The position numbers and the translations under genes are program-made. Below the pieces are notes generated by a model that saw nothing but the letters and a program-made list of their open reading frames with translations, ran no database searches and had not been told where the DNA came from. From GCA-001735895 sp964651385 (lineage in GTDB: Bacteria > Pseudomonadota > Gammaproteobacteria > GCA-001735895), in the NCBI GenBank assembly GCA_964651385.1, contig CAZYYM010000029.1, positions 1-35,404 on the forward strand: 35,404 bases of DNA, written 5' to 3'. This document shows, one piece after another, positions 24,382 to 33,831 of this stretch (position 1 is the stretch's first letter; the number at the start of each line of letters is the position of its first letter).

Positions 24382-26562
24382 TTACAAAGTAACCGCCTGC
24401 AATTTCGCCATTTCCACCATTAACCACTTACTCCCGACATCTTCAAAATTGACCTGTACGCGCGACTGCGCACCTGCCCCTTCGAGATTGACTATAATAC
24501 CATCACCGAATTTGGCGTGATTGACTCGCTGACCGATAAACAACCCGCTATCCGCCTCGGCTTGCTGACGTCTAAAATTACCTGTGTCGTGGTAGGTAGG
24601 TCGGCTGAATTGCGCTTTGGGTCGAATTTCCTTCATGGTCTCGTCGGGTATTTCACGAATGAAACGCGAGGCCAGATTGTAGTTTTCGTTACCATAAAGC
24701 CTTCGTACCTCGGCACTGGTAACAATCAGTTGTTCGCGTGCGCGGGTAATGCCAACGTAACAAAGTCGACGCTCTTCTTCCATCTTGCCGGGTTCTTCGC
24801 TGGAGCGTTGATGTGGAAACAGACCTTCTTCCATGCCGACCAGAAAGACTAACGGGAATTCGAGACCTTTAACCGAGTGCAGCGTCATGAGTTGCACACA
24901 GTCTTCCCAGGCATCGCCCTGAGCTTCACCTGCTTCGAGTGCAGCATGGGCGAGAAATGCATCGAGCGGTGTCATATTTTTATCGTCGATATCCGCTTCG
25001 AGTTCGAAACTCTTACCGGCGCCTACCAGTTCTTGCAGGTTTTCCAGTCGCGACTGCCCCTTTTCGGTTTTATCTTTGGCAAAATGTGCGTTTAGACCAC
25101 TTGCTTCAGCGCATTGCTTGATTTGCTGATCCAGTCCCTGCAGCAGTGACTCGGCCTGCAGGGACTGAATTAAACTGATATAGCTTTTCAAGGCCGTATT
25201 AGCACGCGGGGCCAATTGACCGCATTCGATCAACGCCTGCGAAGCGCTCCACAGCGATACCGAGTGTTCCGTTGCGTAACGTCGAATAAGATCAATCGAC
25301 TTCTGGCCCAGGCCGCGCGGCGGGTGATTCACCGTTCTTTCGAATGCGTGATCCGCCATTGGATTGCTCAGCATGCGCAAATAGGCCAGCGTATCCTTGA
25401 CTTCGGCGCGTTCAAAAAAGCGTAGGCCTCCATAAACCCGATACGGCATGCCTCGGGTTACCAACACTTCTTCGAATTGTCGTGACTGGGCATTTGATCG
25501 ATATAAAACCGCAATTTCGTTACGGCTCCGCCCCTGGTCTAGCCAGTCCTGAATGCGATCGATGACGAAACGGGCCTCGTCTTTTTCGTTATAGGCTGAA
25601 TAATAAAGAATCGGCTCTCCTTCGCCGCTATCGGTCCAGAGTTCTTTACCGAGTCTGCCGCGATTATTATCAATTAGCGCGTTTGCCGCTTTCAAAATGG
25701 TGCCGGTAGAGCGGTAGTTCTGTTCGAGCCTGATAGTTTGCGAACGCCCGAAATCGCGCTCGAAATGTTGGATGTTTTCGATACGCGCACCCCGCCAGCC
25801 GTAGATCGACTGATCGTCGTCACCAACCACAAAGACCGGAGTTTGCTCACCTGCAAGCAAACGTAACCAGGCATATTGAATCGCATTGGTGTCCTGAAAT
25901 TCATCAACCAGTATGTGTTGGAACCGTCGTTGATAATGACCGCGTAAATCGTCGTTATCACGTATTAGTTCCAGTGCCCGCAATAGTAGCTCTGCAAAAT
26001 CAACGACACCTGCGCGTTCGCAATGCTCCTCGTATAGACGATAAATTTCGAGCAACTGTTGCTGGATCGGATCACTACCGGGATCAATATTGTGTGCACG
26101 TAATCCTTCATCCTTGTGATGATTGACATACCACTGTGCCTGTTTTGGCGGCCAATTGTTATCGTCTAGGTCGAGTTGACGGGTAACGCGTTTTATCATG
26201 CGCAACTGATCATCGCTGTCGAGGATCTGAAAGCTTTGCGGCAGCCGGGCGACTTGCCAGTGAGCGCGCAAAAGACGGTGCGCAAGGCCGTGGAAAGTAC
26301 CGACCCACATCGCTGTGGCGGAAATGCCGAGCAATGCTTCAACTCGATTACGCATTTCTGCTGCGGCCTTGTTGGTAAAAGTAACTGCGAGCACCGAGAA
26401 CGGCGATAGCCCACCGACTTCGCAAACCCAGGCGATGCGATGGGTTAATACGCGGGTTTTACCACTGCCCGCACCGGCCAGCACCAGTATTGGCCCCGGC
26501 TCGACGCTGACCGCTTCGCGTTGACGATCATTAAGCGATTCCAGCAGGTGAGAAACATCCAT
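24382..26562 (-). CDS. uvrD: DNA helicase II
   Basis: 726 residues, close to the E. coli length, from the ATG at 26562 (MDVSHLLESLNDRQREAV). UvrD is a 3'-5' superfamily 1 helicase for nucleotide excision and mismatch repair. The Walker A GAGSGKT, motif II LVDEFQDTN, the VGDDDQSIYGWRGA motif, QNYRST, and LMTLHSVKGLEF are all present. The C-terminus has the HAKFGDGIIVNLEG Tudor-like segment that contacts RNA polymerase in UvrD and PcrA. It appears complete. Confidence 0.97.
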   Translation of the reverse strand: MDVSHLLESLNDRQREAVSVEPGPILVLAGAGSGKTRVLTHRIAWVCEVGGLSPFSVLAVTFTNKAAAEMRNRVEALLGISATAMWVGTFHGLAHRLLRAHWQVARLPQSFQILDSDDQLRMIKRVTRQLDLDDNNWPPKQAQWYVNHHKDEGLRAHNIDPGSDPIQQQLLEIYRLYEEHCERAGVVDFAELLLRALELIRDNDDLRGHYQRRFQHILVDEFQDTNAIQYAWLRLLAGEQTPVFVVGDDDQSIYGWRGARIENIQHFERDFGRSQTIRLEQNYRSTGTILKAANALIDNNRGRLGKELWTDSGEGEPILYYSAYNEKDEARFVIDRIQDWLDQGRSRNEIAVLYRSNAQSRQFEEVLVTRGMPYRVYGGLRFFERAEVKDTLAYLRMLSNPMADHAFERTVNHPPRGLGQKSIDLIRRYATEHSVSLWSASQALIECGQLAPRANTALKSYISLIQSLQAESLLQGLDQQIKQCAEASGLNAHFAKDKTEKGQSRLENLQELVGAGKSFELEADIDDKNMTPLDAFLAHAALEAGEAQGDAWEDCVQLMTLHSVKGLEFPLVFLVGMEEGLFPHQRSSEEPGKMEEERRLCYVGITRAREQLIVTSAEVRRLYGNENYNLASRFIREIPDETMKEIRPKAQFSRPTYHDTGNFRRQQAEADSGLFIGQRVNHAKFGDGIIVNLEGAGAQSRVQVNFEDVGSKWLMVEMAKLQAVTL

Positions 26563-26753
26563 CCGATTTATAACTTGGGTACATTCAAACAAGCGGGAAT
26601 TGTATCAGGAAAAGCAATGCGGCAAATTACCTGTTTAACGCATTCCGGGATTTCTGAAGAAAAAGCTACTGCCTTTTTTAAGACTCGAATCAACAAGCGA
26701 AGGTGGCTTAATCGGGCAATTAGAACACCTATGCCGGCGTTGTGTTATGCGGG

Positions 26754-27074
26754 CTAGACAAACTGGTCGAGCAAACGCCCACGGGGATCATCATCGATAG
26801 TAAGGTTATTACTCGATAAATAACTTTCTATGGCAAATTTGTTTTGAGTTGAAATTTGTTGATTAAACCGAGGTTGGAAATGTCGCTGCCGGTCGGCTGC
26901 TTCTAGCAACTCACCACGGAAAACGAAATCGGCTGGCGGCCTGTTATTTCGTGTATGAGTTTGATGACGTGAATCATCGGTATCGGGGCGTTCACGATTA
27001 AAATTCTGCCCCTGGCCGATTTGTGCTATTGGCGTTATTATTCTATGGTGATTGATTGTCGTCGGGATATTCAA
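26754..27074 (-). CDS. small hypothetical protein
   Basis: 106 residues from a TTG at 27074; an in-frame TGA just upstream limits the start, and the closest ATG is in another frame. The N-terminus has NIPTTINHHRIITPIAQIGQ, the middle is polar and disordered-looking, and the end (AIESYLSSNNLTIDDDPRGRLLDQFV) resembles a helix plus a conserved tail. The shape resembles small proteobacterial proteins with a proline-rich start and a C-terminal amphipathic helix, but no family is assigned. Confidence 0.4.
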   Translation of the reverse strand: MNIPTTINHHRIITPIAQIGQGQNFNRERPDTDDSRHQTHTRNNRPPADFVFRGELLEAADRQRHFQPRFNQQISTQNKFAIESYLSSNNLTIDDDPRGRLLDQFV

Positions 27075-27179
27075 AACAGCTTCGGCATTTAATCAGAACT
27101 ACGTAATAAACCCGTGGCAGTTTATCAAAATTATCCTCATCTGCCGTGAAATAACCCTCGATTTGGGCTAATAATTACC

Positions 27180-27626
27180 CTATTTCCAGCGATTTCTGGC
27201 CGTATCGTCGCTATTTTTAGCTTCCACCCAGTTACTACCAGCAGTATCGATTTCTTTTTTCCAGAAGGGCGCCTCGGTTTTAAGATAGTCCATGATGAAC
27301 TCGCAGGCTGAAAACGCCTCCTGTCGATGCGCCGAAAGCGCAGACACCAGCACGATCTGATCACTTAGTTGTAACTCACCAATCCGGTGAATTATGGCAC
27401 AATCGATAATGTCCCAGCGCCGTTCGGCTTTTTCAACAATTCGGCCCAGAGATTTCTCGGTCATGCCCGGGTAATGTTCTAAAAACATGGTTTTCAAGCC
27501 TTTTCCGGGCAGGTCACGCACCAGGCCGATAAAACTGGCGATTGCACCGATATCCTGGCGGTCACCGAGCAATTGCCGATTGATTTCGGCGACATCAAAA
27601 TCTTCTTTTTGCACTTTAATTATCAT
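27180..27626 (-). CDS. moaE: molybdopterin synthase catalytic subunit
   Basis: 148 residues from the ATG at 27626 (MIIKVQKEDFD). MoaE joins sulfur from MoaD to precursor Z to make molybdopterin. Characteristic segments are GAIASFIGLVRD, LEHYPGM, HRIGELQLSD and SAHRQEAFSACEFIMDYLKTEAPFWKKE, with the catalytic lysines in the last. It starts 11 bases after moeA. No moaD is in the window. Confidence 0.96.
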   Translation of the reverse strand: MIIKVQKEDFDVAEINRQLLGDRQDIGAIASFIGLVRDLPGKGLKTMFLEHYPGMTEKSLGRIVEKAERRWDIIDCAIIHRIGELQLSDQIVLVSALSAHRQEAFSACEFIMDYLKTEAPFWKKEIDTAGSNWVEAKNSDDTARNRWK

Positions 27627-27637
27627 GCCATCATCAT

Positions 27638-28876
27638 CTATTCCAAAAATTCCGAAAACGCCAGATAGCCTACCCGATCGCCTTTTCTGACAGTTACGCC
27701 TTCGGCAATTTCGACAAATCCATGCGCCCACACGGTCGATGTCAGAACGCCGGAATCCTGATTGGGATAAATTACTGCAACTGCCTCATCACCCTCTACA
27801 GGTTGCAGACGCGCGCGTAGAAATTCACGTCGTGAATCGGGCTTCGGCCAATCGAATCCGGCGCGCATCGAAACCGCCTGCGGCTTTTGCCATGATCGCC
27901 CCTGTAGTATTTTGACGAGCGGGCATACAAACAGGCAAAAGGTCACAAAGACCGATACCGGGTTACCGGGCAGGCCAATAAACGTGGTGTCATTAATTTT
28001 GCCGAATGCCAGCGGTTTACCGGGCTTGATGCGCAATCGCCACAAATGCAATTTCCCCAATTGTTCGATGGCAATGCGTACATGATCTTCTTCACCGACC
28101 GAGACTCCGCCGCATGTAACGACCAGATCGGCCTTACCGGCGGCATCGAGCATCGCCTTTCGGGTGGCTTCCAGCGTGTCGCCGACCAGCCCCAAATCGA
28201 CGATTTCACAACCGAGTGATTTCAGCAGACCATACAGGGTATATCGGTTCGAATCGTAGATTTTCCCCGCCTCCAGTGGCGTACCGGGTTCGACCAGTTC
28301 ATCGCCGGTGAAAAACATGCCGACGCGGACTTTATCGAATACCGGCAAGGTTTCTAATCCAATCGAGGCCGCCAGGCCGATATCCTGTGCGCGCAGTCGG
28401 CAGCCTTTTTGTAGAATTCGATCTCCCGACCGGATATCGTTTCCGGTCGGGCGAATATTCTGACCGACTTCGGGATTACTCTGTAAGCGAATACCCTCCC
28501 CTTCAAGGATGACCTGCTCCTGCATGATAACGGCATTGGCGCCGTCGGGAATCGGTGCGCCGGTAAAAATTCGAGCCGCCGTTCCTTCTTTCAGCCGAAC
28601 ACCCGATTCACCGGCGGCGATGCGCTGTGATACCGGGAGCACCGGGTCGATCAGATTCTCCAGATCCAGCGTATTCAAAGCATATCCATCCATAGCGGAA
28701 TTGTCGGCCGGCGGCACCGAAATACGCGCCTGCTGGGGCTCGGCCAATACCTCACCTAAGGCCTGCATGAGCGGTTTATCAGATTTTCGGTTTAATGCCG
28801 AAATATGTTGGATGAGTTGATCCAGCGCTTCATCGTAAGGCAGCAACGGAATCTGAGGCATATCGCATTGGTTCAT
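27638..28876 (-). CDS. moeA: molybdopterin molybdenumtransferase
   Basis: 412 residues; the ATG at 28876 is used and a second in-frame ATG five codons later is equally possible. MoeA inserts molybdate into adenylylated molybdopterin. Signatures include the VPPADNSAMDGYAL segment, FTGAPIPDGANAVI, the MPT-binding domain TGDELVEPG and the GGVSVGEEDHV motif, and GLPGNPVSVFVTF. It is followed at once by moaE, a common pairing. Confidence 0.96.
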   Translation of the reverse strand: MNQCDMPQIPLLPYDEALDQLIQHISALNRKSDKPLMQALGEVLAEPQQARISVPPADNSAMDGYALNTLDLENLIDPVLPVSQRIAAGESGVRLKEGTAARIFTGAPIPDGANAVIMQEQVILEGEGIRLQSNPEVGQNIRPTGNDIRSGDRILQKGCRLRAQDIGLAASIGLETLPVFDKVRVGMFFTGDELVEPGTPLEAGKIYDSNRYTLYGLLKSLGCEIVDLGLVGDTLEATRKAMLDAAGKADLVVTCGGVSVGEEDHVRIAIEQLGKLHLWRLRIKPGKPLAFGKINDTTFIGLPGNPVSVFVTFCLFVCPLVKILQGRSWQKPQAVSMRAGFDWPKPDSRREFLRARLQPVEGDEAVAVIYPNQDSGVLTSTVWAHGFVEIAEGVTVRKGDRVGYLAFSEFLE

Positions 28877-28963
28877 AAAGTTCAGGATAAATCAGTATTT
28901 GGGTTTACGGTAACAAGGGGGAGTTGAAATAACAATATTCGGATTCTGTATTCGGGCGGTCGC

Positions 28964-31057
28964 CTAACCGACCTCCGTATAATTTTTCCGGTCGCCTATC
29001 CAGTTTTGTAATAATTGCCGACGCATTTCAGTAAAAGGTGTTTGCTGTATCAATTCGGCCAGTTCTCCTACCTCCGTAAACCATTTTTGATCCCGTAAAA
29101 TATCGGCAATTTTAAAACTCGCCTGACCGGTTTGTCGAGTACCCATAACTTCGCCTGCGCCGCGCAGTTCGAGGTCCTTCTCGGCTATCTGAAAACCATC
29201 GCAAGATCCTCGAATAATATCGAGTCTTTGGCGAGCGAAATCGGATAACGAATTTTTCACCAGTAATATACAGAAGCTGTCGCGACTGCCACGGCCAACG
29301 CGACCACGCAACTGGTGAATCTGTGACAGGCCAAGGCGCTCGGGATTTTCGATGATCATGATACTTGCGTTAGGGACGTCGACGCCAACCTCGATCACGG
29401 TTGTTGCGACCAGTATTTGGGTTTTGCCGTTTTTAAACGCCTGAATAGCGGCGTCCTTTTCGGCGGCTTTCATTCGACCGTGAACGAGGGCAATCGACAG
29501 TTGTGGCAACTGCTGTTGCAGGGTTTCAAAAGTCACTTCGGCGGCTTCGCACTGTAGCGCGTCAGATTCTTCAATCAGCGTACAAACCCAATAAACCTGG
29601 CCGCCCTGTTGGCAGGAACTGGCGACACGGTCGGTCAAACTCAGGCGCTGTCGCTCTGATATAATCGAAGTGGTAACCGGCTTGCGACCGGGCGGCAACT
29701 CATCGATTTGCGAATAGTCCAGATCTGCGTAAATCGACATTGCCAGAGTACGAGGAATTGGTGTCGCAGTCATAATTAGTTGATGCGGCATTTCCCCTCG
29801 AATGGTTTTATTCTGCAACGCGAGACGTTGATCAACCCCGAAGCGATGCTGTTCATCGATAATTATAAAACCCAACGCATGAAACACGACGCTGGCTTGA
29901 AACAGTGCATGGGTACCCACCACCACGGCGGCTTCATTGTCGCCAATCCTGGCAAGCTTCGCCTGGCGCTTTTTACCTTTGTCGGCGCCCAACAGACTCA
30001 CGACGCCGATGCCGAGCGGCTCAAACCATTGCTGGATATTTCCAAAATGCTGCTCCGCCAGAATTTCGGTCGGCGCCATTAAGGCACATTGATATCCCGA
30101 TTGAATCACCGGTAGACAGGCAAGGGCGGCAACGATGGTTTTTCCCGAACCAACATCGCCCTGTAACAGGCGCATCATCGGCTTACCGCTTTTAAAGTCC
30201 TGCATGAGTTCTTTAACAGCCCGATGTTGAGCGCTGGTTAACCGGAAAGATAATGCCTTTAATAACTGCCTTTGCAATTTATCCGAGCTTTCTATTTGTG
30301 GTGTCTTTCGCGCCCGGATTTCGATTCGATGTTCTAGTAATGCAAGTCGATGTGCGCACAATTCTTCGACAACAAACCGATGCTGCGCCGGATGCTTGCG
30401 CTCGGCAATTAGACGCGTGTCATCGCGATTGAGCGGGCAATGCAGGCTTAGCATCGCATGTTTAAAGTCAGGAAAATGATGGCGATTTAGCCAGTCCTGC
30501 GGCAGGGTTTCTAGTAATTCATAATCCTGCAGATTGGCTATCGCCTGATGTATAATCTTACTCATCGCAATTTGGTGCAACCCCTCCGTAGTCGGGTAAA
30601 TTGGCGTGAGGTTTTGGTCCAGCGGTTTGGCTTGTTCGATATCGATGACTTCGAATTCGGGGTGAATCATTTCCATTTCACCTTGCGCCAAGCGGACTTC
30701 ACCGAAGCAACGCAACCAGTTTCCTTTTTCCAGCATCTGCTGCTGGCGCGCATTGAAATAGAATAACCGCAGGGTGAAATCCCCGCTGTGATCGGCGAGC
30801 CTGGCCACCAGAACTTTCCGCGATGGCCCGTGTTGACGGAAGTGACTGGACACATAGAGTACTTCGGCCTGAACCAGCGCGCGTTGCCCCGGTTGCAGGG
30901 ACCCTACTGCTGTGAGTTGTGTACGATCTTCGTAGCGCAATGGCAGATGGAATAACAGGTCACGCTGTGTTTTTAACCCCAGCCTTGCCAGCTTTTCCGC
31001 AACTTTAGGGCCAACACCTTTGAGGTGGAGCACTCCGATTGCGGACCAATCCTCCAT
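28964..31057 (-). CDS. recG: ATP-dependent DNA helicase RecG
   Basis: 697 residues. RecG reverses stalled replication forks and remodels branched DNA. The N-terminal wedge domain has an OB fold (about 55-145), the Walker A GDVGSGKT is at 300-307, the DEQH box at 401-404, then MTATPIPRTLAMS (motif III) and the C-terminal helicase half with QLRGRVGRG. The length is normal. It lies 21 bases after the RidA gene and is probably co-transcribed with it. Confidence 0.97.
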   Translation of the reverse strand: MEDWSAIGVLHLKGVGPKVAEKLARLGLKTQRDLLFHLPLRYEDRTQLTAVGSLQPGQRALVQAEVLYVSSHFRQHGPSRKVLVARLADHSGDFTLRLFYFNARQQQMLEKGNWLRCFGEVRLAQGEMEMIHPEFEVIDIEQAKPLDQNLTPIYPTTEGLHQIAMSKIIHQAIANLQDYELLETLPQDWLNRHHFPDFKHAMLSLHCPLNRDDTRLIAERKHPAQHRFVVEELCAHRLALLEHRIEIRARKTPQIESSDKLQRQLLKALSFRLTSAQHRAVKELMQDFKSGKPMMRLLQGDVGSGKTIVAALACLPVIQSGYQCALMAPTEILAEQHFGNIQQWFEPLGIGVVSLLGADKGKKRQAKLARIGDNEAAVVVGTHALFQASVVFHALGFIIIDEQHRFGVDQRLALQNKTIRGEMPHQLIMTATPIPRTLAMSIYADLDYSQIDELPPGRKPVTTSIISERQRLSLTDRVASSCQQGGQVYWVCTLIEESDALQCEAAEVTFETLQQQLPQLSIALVHGRMKAAEKDAAIQAFKNGKTQILVATTVIEVGVDVPNASIMIIENPERLGLSQIHQLRGRVGRGSRDSFCILLVKNSLSDFARQRLDIIRGSCDGFQIAEKDLELRGAGEVMGTRQTGQASFKIADILRDQKWFTEVGELAELIQQTPFTEMRRQLLQNWIGDRKNYTEVG

Positions 31058-31078
31058 TTTCGGGACCAGATACGGTCT

Positions 31079-31462
31079 TTACTCGACAACCAGTATCGCG
31101 TCCATCTCTACGCCGACACCTTTCGGCAGAGCCGATACTTCAATCGCCGCACGGGCGGGATAAGGTTCGTTGAAATACTTCGCCATAATTTCATTCACCG
31201 TCGGGAAATGACTCAGATCGGTCAAGTAAATAGTGAGCTTTACAGCATCCTTTAAACTACCGTTGGCCGCATCGGCCACAGCAGTCAGATTATCAAACAC
31301 GCGCGTAATTTGCGCATCGATACCACCATCGACGACTTCCATGGTCGCCGGGTCGAGCGGGATCTGACCGGAAATATAAACCGTATTGTCTGCTTTAACC
31401 GCCTGCGAATAGGTGCCGATTGCGGCCGGCGCATTGTCGGTCTGGATGATGGTTTTTGTCAT
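31079..31462 (-). CDS. ridA: RidA-family reactive intermediate deaminase
   Basis: 127 residues. RidA proteins hydrolyse reactive enamine/imine products of PLP enzymes. Arg104 (PARAAIEV), Tyr18 and Glu119 (the VEMDAILV segment) match the active-site residues of the RidA subfamily. GTYSQAVKADNTVYISGQIP is the usual N-terminal signature. It is the last core gene before the integron. Confidence 0.92.
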   Translation of the reverse strand: MTKTIIQTDNAPAAIGTYSQAVKADNTVYISGQIPLDPATMEVVDGGIDAQITRVFDNLTAVADAANGSLKDAVKLTIYLTDLSHFPTVNEIMAKYFNEPYPARAAIEVSALPKGVGVEMDAILVVE

Positions 31463-31561
31463 GGTTGCCTCTGTTGTGTGTATGAATTTGGAGGGATTAT
31501 GCGGGTTTGGGGATTGGGTGCAACTTTAATCTAAACAGAAGCGATGTTACTGATCGTGATA

Positions 31562-32201
31562 CTAATTGCTCACGCCGAAAATGGTTTCCAGAGGGCTGAT
31601 TACGGCTGAACCACCTCGACCAATGACGTGAGTGTAGATTTCTGTCGTTTTTACATCATTGTGGCCCAGTTGTTCCTGGACGGTGCGAATATCCGCCCCT
31701 CTTTCGAGTACCTTGCCTTACCGTAATCGAGAGGCGATGAAAATCAAGGTCTTTAACGCGTAAACGAATACACTCCATCAAACGCAATCCGGAACCATAC
31801 ATAATACAGGCAGCCAGCCAATGAACTCCGTCCAAATAATTGAATATCCCACTAATTTCCTCTCTTGTCAGCACAACTGGAACCTTTGGTTGCTTTTTCG
31901 CTCGGACTATTCCATGGATATCACCGAGAGGTTGGTTTAAAACTTTTCGGTAGAGAAATACCAGGGCATTGAGCGCCTGGCCTTGTGTTGCGGGGGCAAC
32001 GTTCCTTTCAACTGACAGGTAGGTCAGGTAGGCTGCAACTTCTTCTTCAGCCATATCTTTCGGATGTCGCTTTCCGTGGAACCAGATATATCTTTTAATC
32101 CATTCGACATACGACTGTTCAGTCCGAATCGCATAGTGTTGAACTCGTAGTACCTGCCTTACTTCTTCGAGAAAAGGTGACTTCTTCCGTGCACTATCCA
32201 T
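31562..32201 (-). pseudogene. intI: integron integrase with an internal deletion
   Basis: The frame from 32201 reads as the first half of an IntI-type tyrosine recombinase: the core-binding domain with HYAIRTEQSYVEWIKRYIWFHGKRHP, and the first catalytic arginine (Arg140) in YGSGLRLMECIRLRVKDLDF. Near residue 164 (about 31705-31712) the sense jumps, in another frame, to the normal C-terminus (LERGADIRTVQEQLGHNDV, then the catalytic tyrosine in IYTHV, ending GVSN with TAG at 31562-31564). Roughly 100 residues are lost, including the H-x-L-R-H box and the IntI-specific extra domain, so the enzyme must be inactive. The gene faces away from the cassettes, as in all integrons. Confidence 0.9.
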
Positions 32202-32479
32202 GAATTATATTCTCAATTTGTTCTCATAGACTAAACCATACGCTACTGAAATTGCCAACGCAAGAACCTATTCGGAATGTTTCCACCCTATGAAGAAATG
32301 TCTAGCCAGTTTCTGCCGCTGGAATACAAGCGGAATCAGTGCTAGCCTACTGATCTAACATGGATTTTCAGGGAGCTAATAATTCAAATTGGACCAATCT
32401 TCAAAAATATCAAATAGACATAGGTGGAAAATTTCCGTATTTAATTATGGAAAATTTCCATCTATTTAAGATGTTATGC
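32202..32479. promoter_or_regulatory. attI region between the integrase and the first cassette
   Basis: The region between the integrase start and the first cassette should contain attI and the cassette promoter Pc. The recombination core GTTATGC (32473-32479) marks the probable attI/first-cassette junction. Two near-palindromic direct repeats precede it (32425-32436 and 32448-32459). No LexA box and no convincing Pc hexamers were found. Confidence 0.6.
32425..32459. repeat. paired near-palindromic direct repeat next to attI
   Basis: TGGAAAATTTCC occurs at 32425-32436 and again at 32448-32459, a 23-bp period of about two helical turns. Each copy is almost self-complementary. The second copy ends 13 bases before the core site at 32473. 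They may be integrase accessory sites or a regulator operator. Confidence 0.6.
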
Positions 32480-32497
32480 AATCATAAGGTATGAGCA

Positions 32498-32857
32498 ATG
32501 AAGGAAGAATTTGTTAGAAGTCATATAAAACGTATTATCGAAAAAATTAATGGTAAGCGCAGAGATCTTAAGCTAGGTTTTGACCAACAGAAAAAGAAAA
32601 CTGAGAACATGAGTATTGTCGGGGGCAATGGCAGATTGCGAATAAGGCCAACTTCCTCTGGATTGATTATAGCGTTGGCCGGTAAGTCAATTGAGCGTGA
32701 AATGTACTCTTTTATGAGACAACTATTTGGTCGGGGGCACGACGGTTACAATCAGAGAAACAAAAATAAAGGAACAGAAAGTGCCCCCCTTTGGAAAACT
32801 GATGATCTATCAAAGCTAGAGTTGGCCATTGTTGAATACTCGAAAACTATTGCATAA
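32498..32857 (+). CDS. first integron cassette: unknown protein
   Basis: 119 residues, no recognised family. The N-terminal 40 residues are highly charged and probably helical (KEEFVRSHIKRIIEKINGKRRDL). A beta-rich middle follows (RLRIRPTSSGLIIALAGKSIEREM), and the C-terminus is a helix (DLSKLELAIVEYSKTIA). AAGG lies eight bases before the ATG at 32498, which begins 19 bases into the cassette. The stop codon overlaps the attC site, the usual compact cassette design. Cassette boundaries are about 32474-32912. Confidence 0.65.
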   Translation: MKEEFVRSHIKRIIEKINGKRRDLKLGFDQQKKKTENMSIVGGNGRLRIRPTSSGLIIALAGKSIEREMYSFMRQLFGRGHDGYNQRNKNKGTESAPLWKTDDLSKLELAIVEYSKTIA

Positions 32858-32918
32858 CAAGGCCAATGCACACAGATTCGCCGCTGTCGCGGCTCTCTGG
32901 TGATTGGCGGCGTTATTT
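32852..32918 (+). other. attC site 1 (cassette recombination site)
   Basis: A 67-bp imperfect palindrome from GCATAAC to GTTATTT. The outer stem pairs GCCAATgCACaCAGA with TCTGGTGATTGGC, leaving two extrahelical bases (lower case) on one strand as in functional attC sites. The inner hairpin is GCCGC/GCGGC. The recombination point would be after G32912. Confidence 0.85.
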
Positions 32919-32952
32919 CTCATCATTAACCCAACCAAAGGAGTAGGCTGGA

Positions 32953-33831
32953 ATGCTTGCAGATCAGGAAAAGAAAGAGCTAAAACGACAAATAAAATCA
33001 AACCAACATGAAGTTTTTGTTGTTTCCATCGAGGAAATGGATGCCATTATGCAATCCTCACTTAAAGGGAAGTTACCGCATATGAAGAATGCATGGCAAA
33101 AGTTAAAGGGCAAAGCAGAAGCTGGAGCAAGCTATTACGCTTCGGCGGATGATTTGAGAACGTTAAGTAAACTTGTCGGTGACCTTGGTGGGTTTGCTAC
33201 TAAAGCCTATGTTAAGACTTATGGCGGAAAGTCGCACATCATCCTAAAGGGGCATCCAGGGTTACGGCGCGTTCTGACTGGCACCAAGTACGGCATAAAA
33301 AATCCTAAAGTCATCACCATGGGGCTAGGGAAAGCGGGGGCAATACACGCTGCAAAGTCTGGTGGCATGCTATCAATAGTTCTCCTGTCTGCCTATAGAG
33401 TCGGGGACTATTTTTTAACCGATCAAGCGACATTAAGTCAGCTTATTGGTTCCTTGGCCACAGATGTGGTGAAAGTTGGAATTGCTACAGGAGCATCAAT
33501 AGCAGCGGCATCCGCATTTGTTGCAATGGGTTTTACTATAGCAATAGGGCCAATCGCAGCTGTCGTTCTGGTCGGAATTGGAACATCTATGGCTTTAAGC
33601 GCTCTAGATGAACGCTATGGGATCACTGATCAGATCATAGCTGGCCTGGATGATATTGACGAAGGTATTGAAAACAGAGTTGAGCAAGTAAAACAAAGCG
33701 TGTATCGAAACGCAGGTGAACTAGCAGACTCTATTTTTGATTACGCGGTTGACTCTGCAAAAGCTGTTTTAATTAATACGGCCAAGCATGCTATAGATAA
33801 GTTTCTTTCCGGAAGGCTGAGGCTTCAATAA
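32953..33831 (+). CDS. second cassette: candidate membrane-active toxin
   Basis: 292 residues, no family assigned with certainty. The first 137 residues are soluble and basic, with a segment SHIILKGHPGLRRVLTGTKYG (written here in two parts: SHIILKGHPG and LRRVLTGTKYG, about 94-113). Hydrophobic stretches follow at about 138-150 and 161-216, the second a long glycine/alanine-rich hairpin (GASIAAASAFVAMGF, then IGPIAAVVLVGIGTSMAL). The end is a charged amphipathic helix region. This shape resembles the membrane-inserting domains of colicin-like and polymorphic toxins. AAAGGAG precedes the ATG by nine bases. The stop overlaps the next gene's start by one base (TAATG), so the two are coupled. Toxin function is inference. 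Confidence 0.6.
   Translation: MLADQEKKELKRQIKSNQHEVFVVSIEEMDAIMQSSLKGKLPHMKNAWQKLKGKAEAGASYYASADDLRTLSKLVGDLGGFATKAYVKTYGGKSHIILKGHPGLRRVLTGTKYGIKNPKVITMGLGKAGAIHAAKSGGMLSIVLLSAYRVGDYFLTDQATLSQLIGSLATDVVKVGIATGASIAAASAFVAMGFTIAIGPIAAVVLVGIGTSMALSALDERYGITDQIIAGLDDIDEGIENRVEQVKQSVYRNAGELADSIFDYAVDSAKAVLINTAKHAIDKFLSGRLRLQ

Noticed and set aside
24366..24395. Short hairpins CCAGT/ACTGG and GGTTAC/GTAACC at the end of uvrD as a terminator
   Set aside because: Stems of 5-6 bp with no T-run on the minus strand; one overlaps the coding end of uvrD.
29780..30195. Plus-strand open frames of about 100 codons inside recG
   Set aside because: They lie opposite the conserved helicase motifs of RecG and have shadow-like composition.
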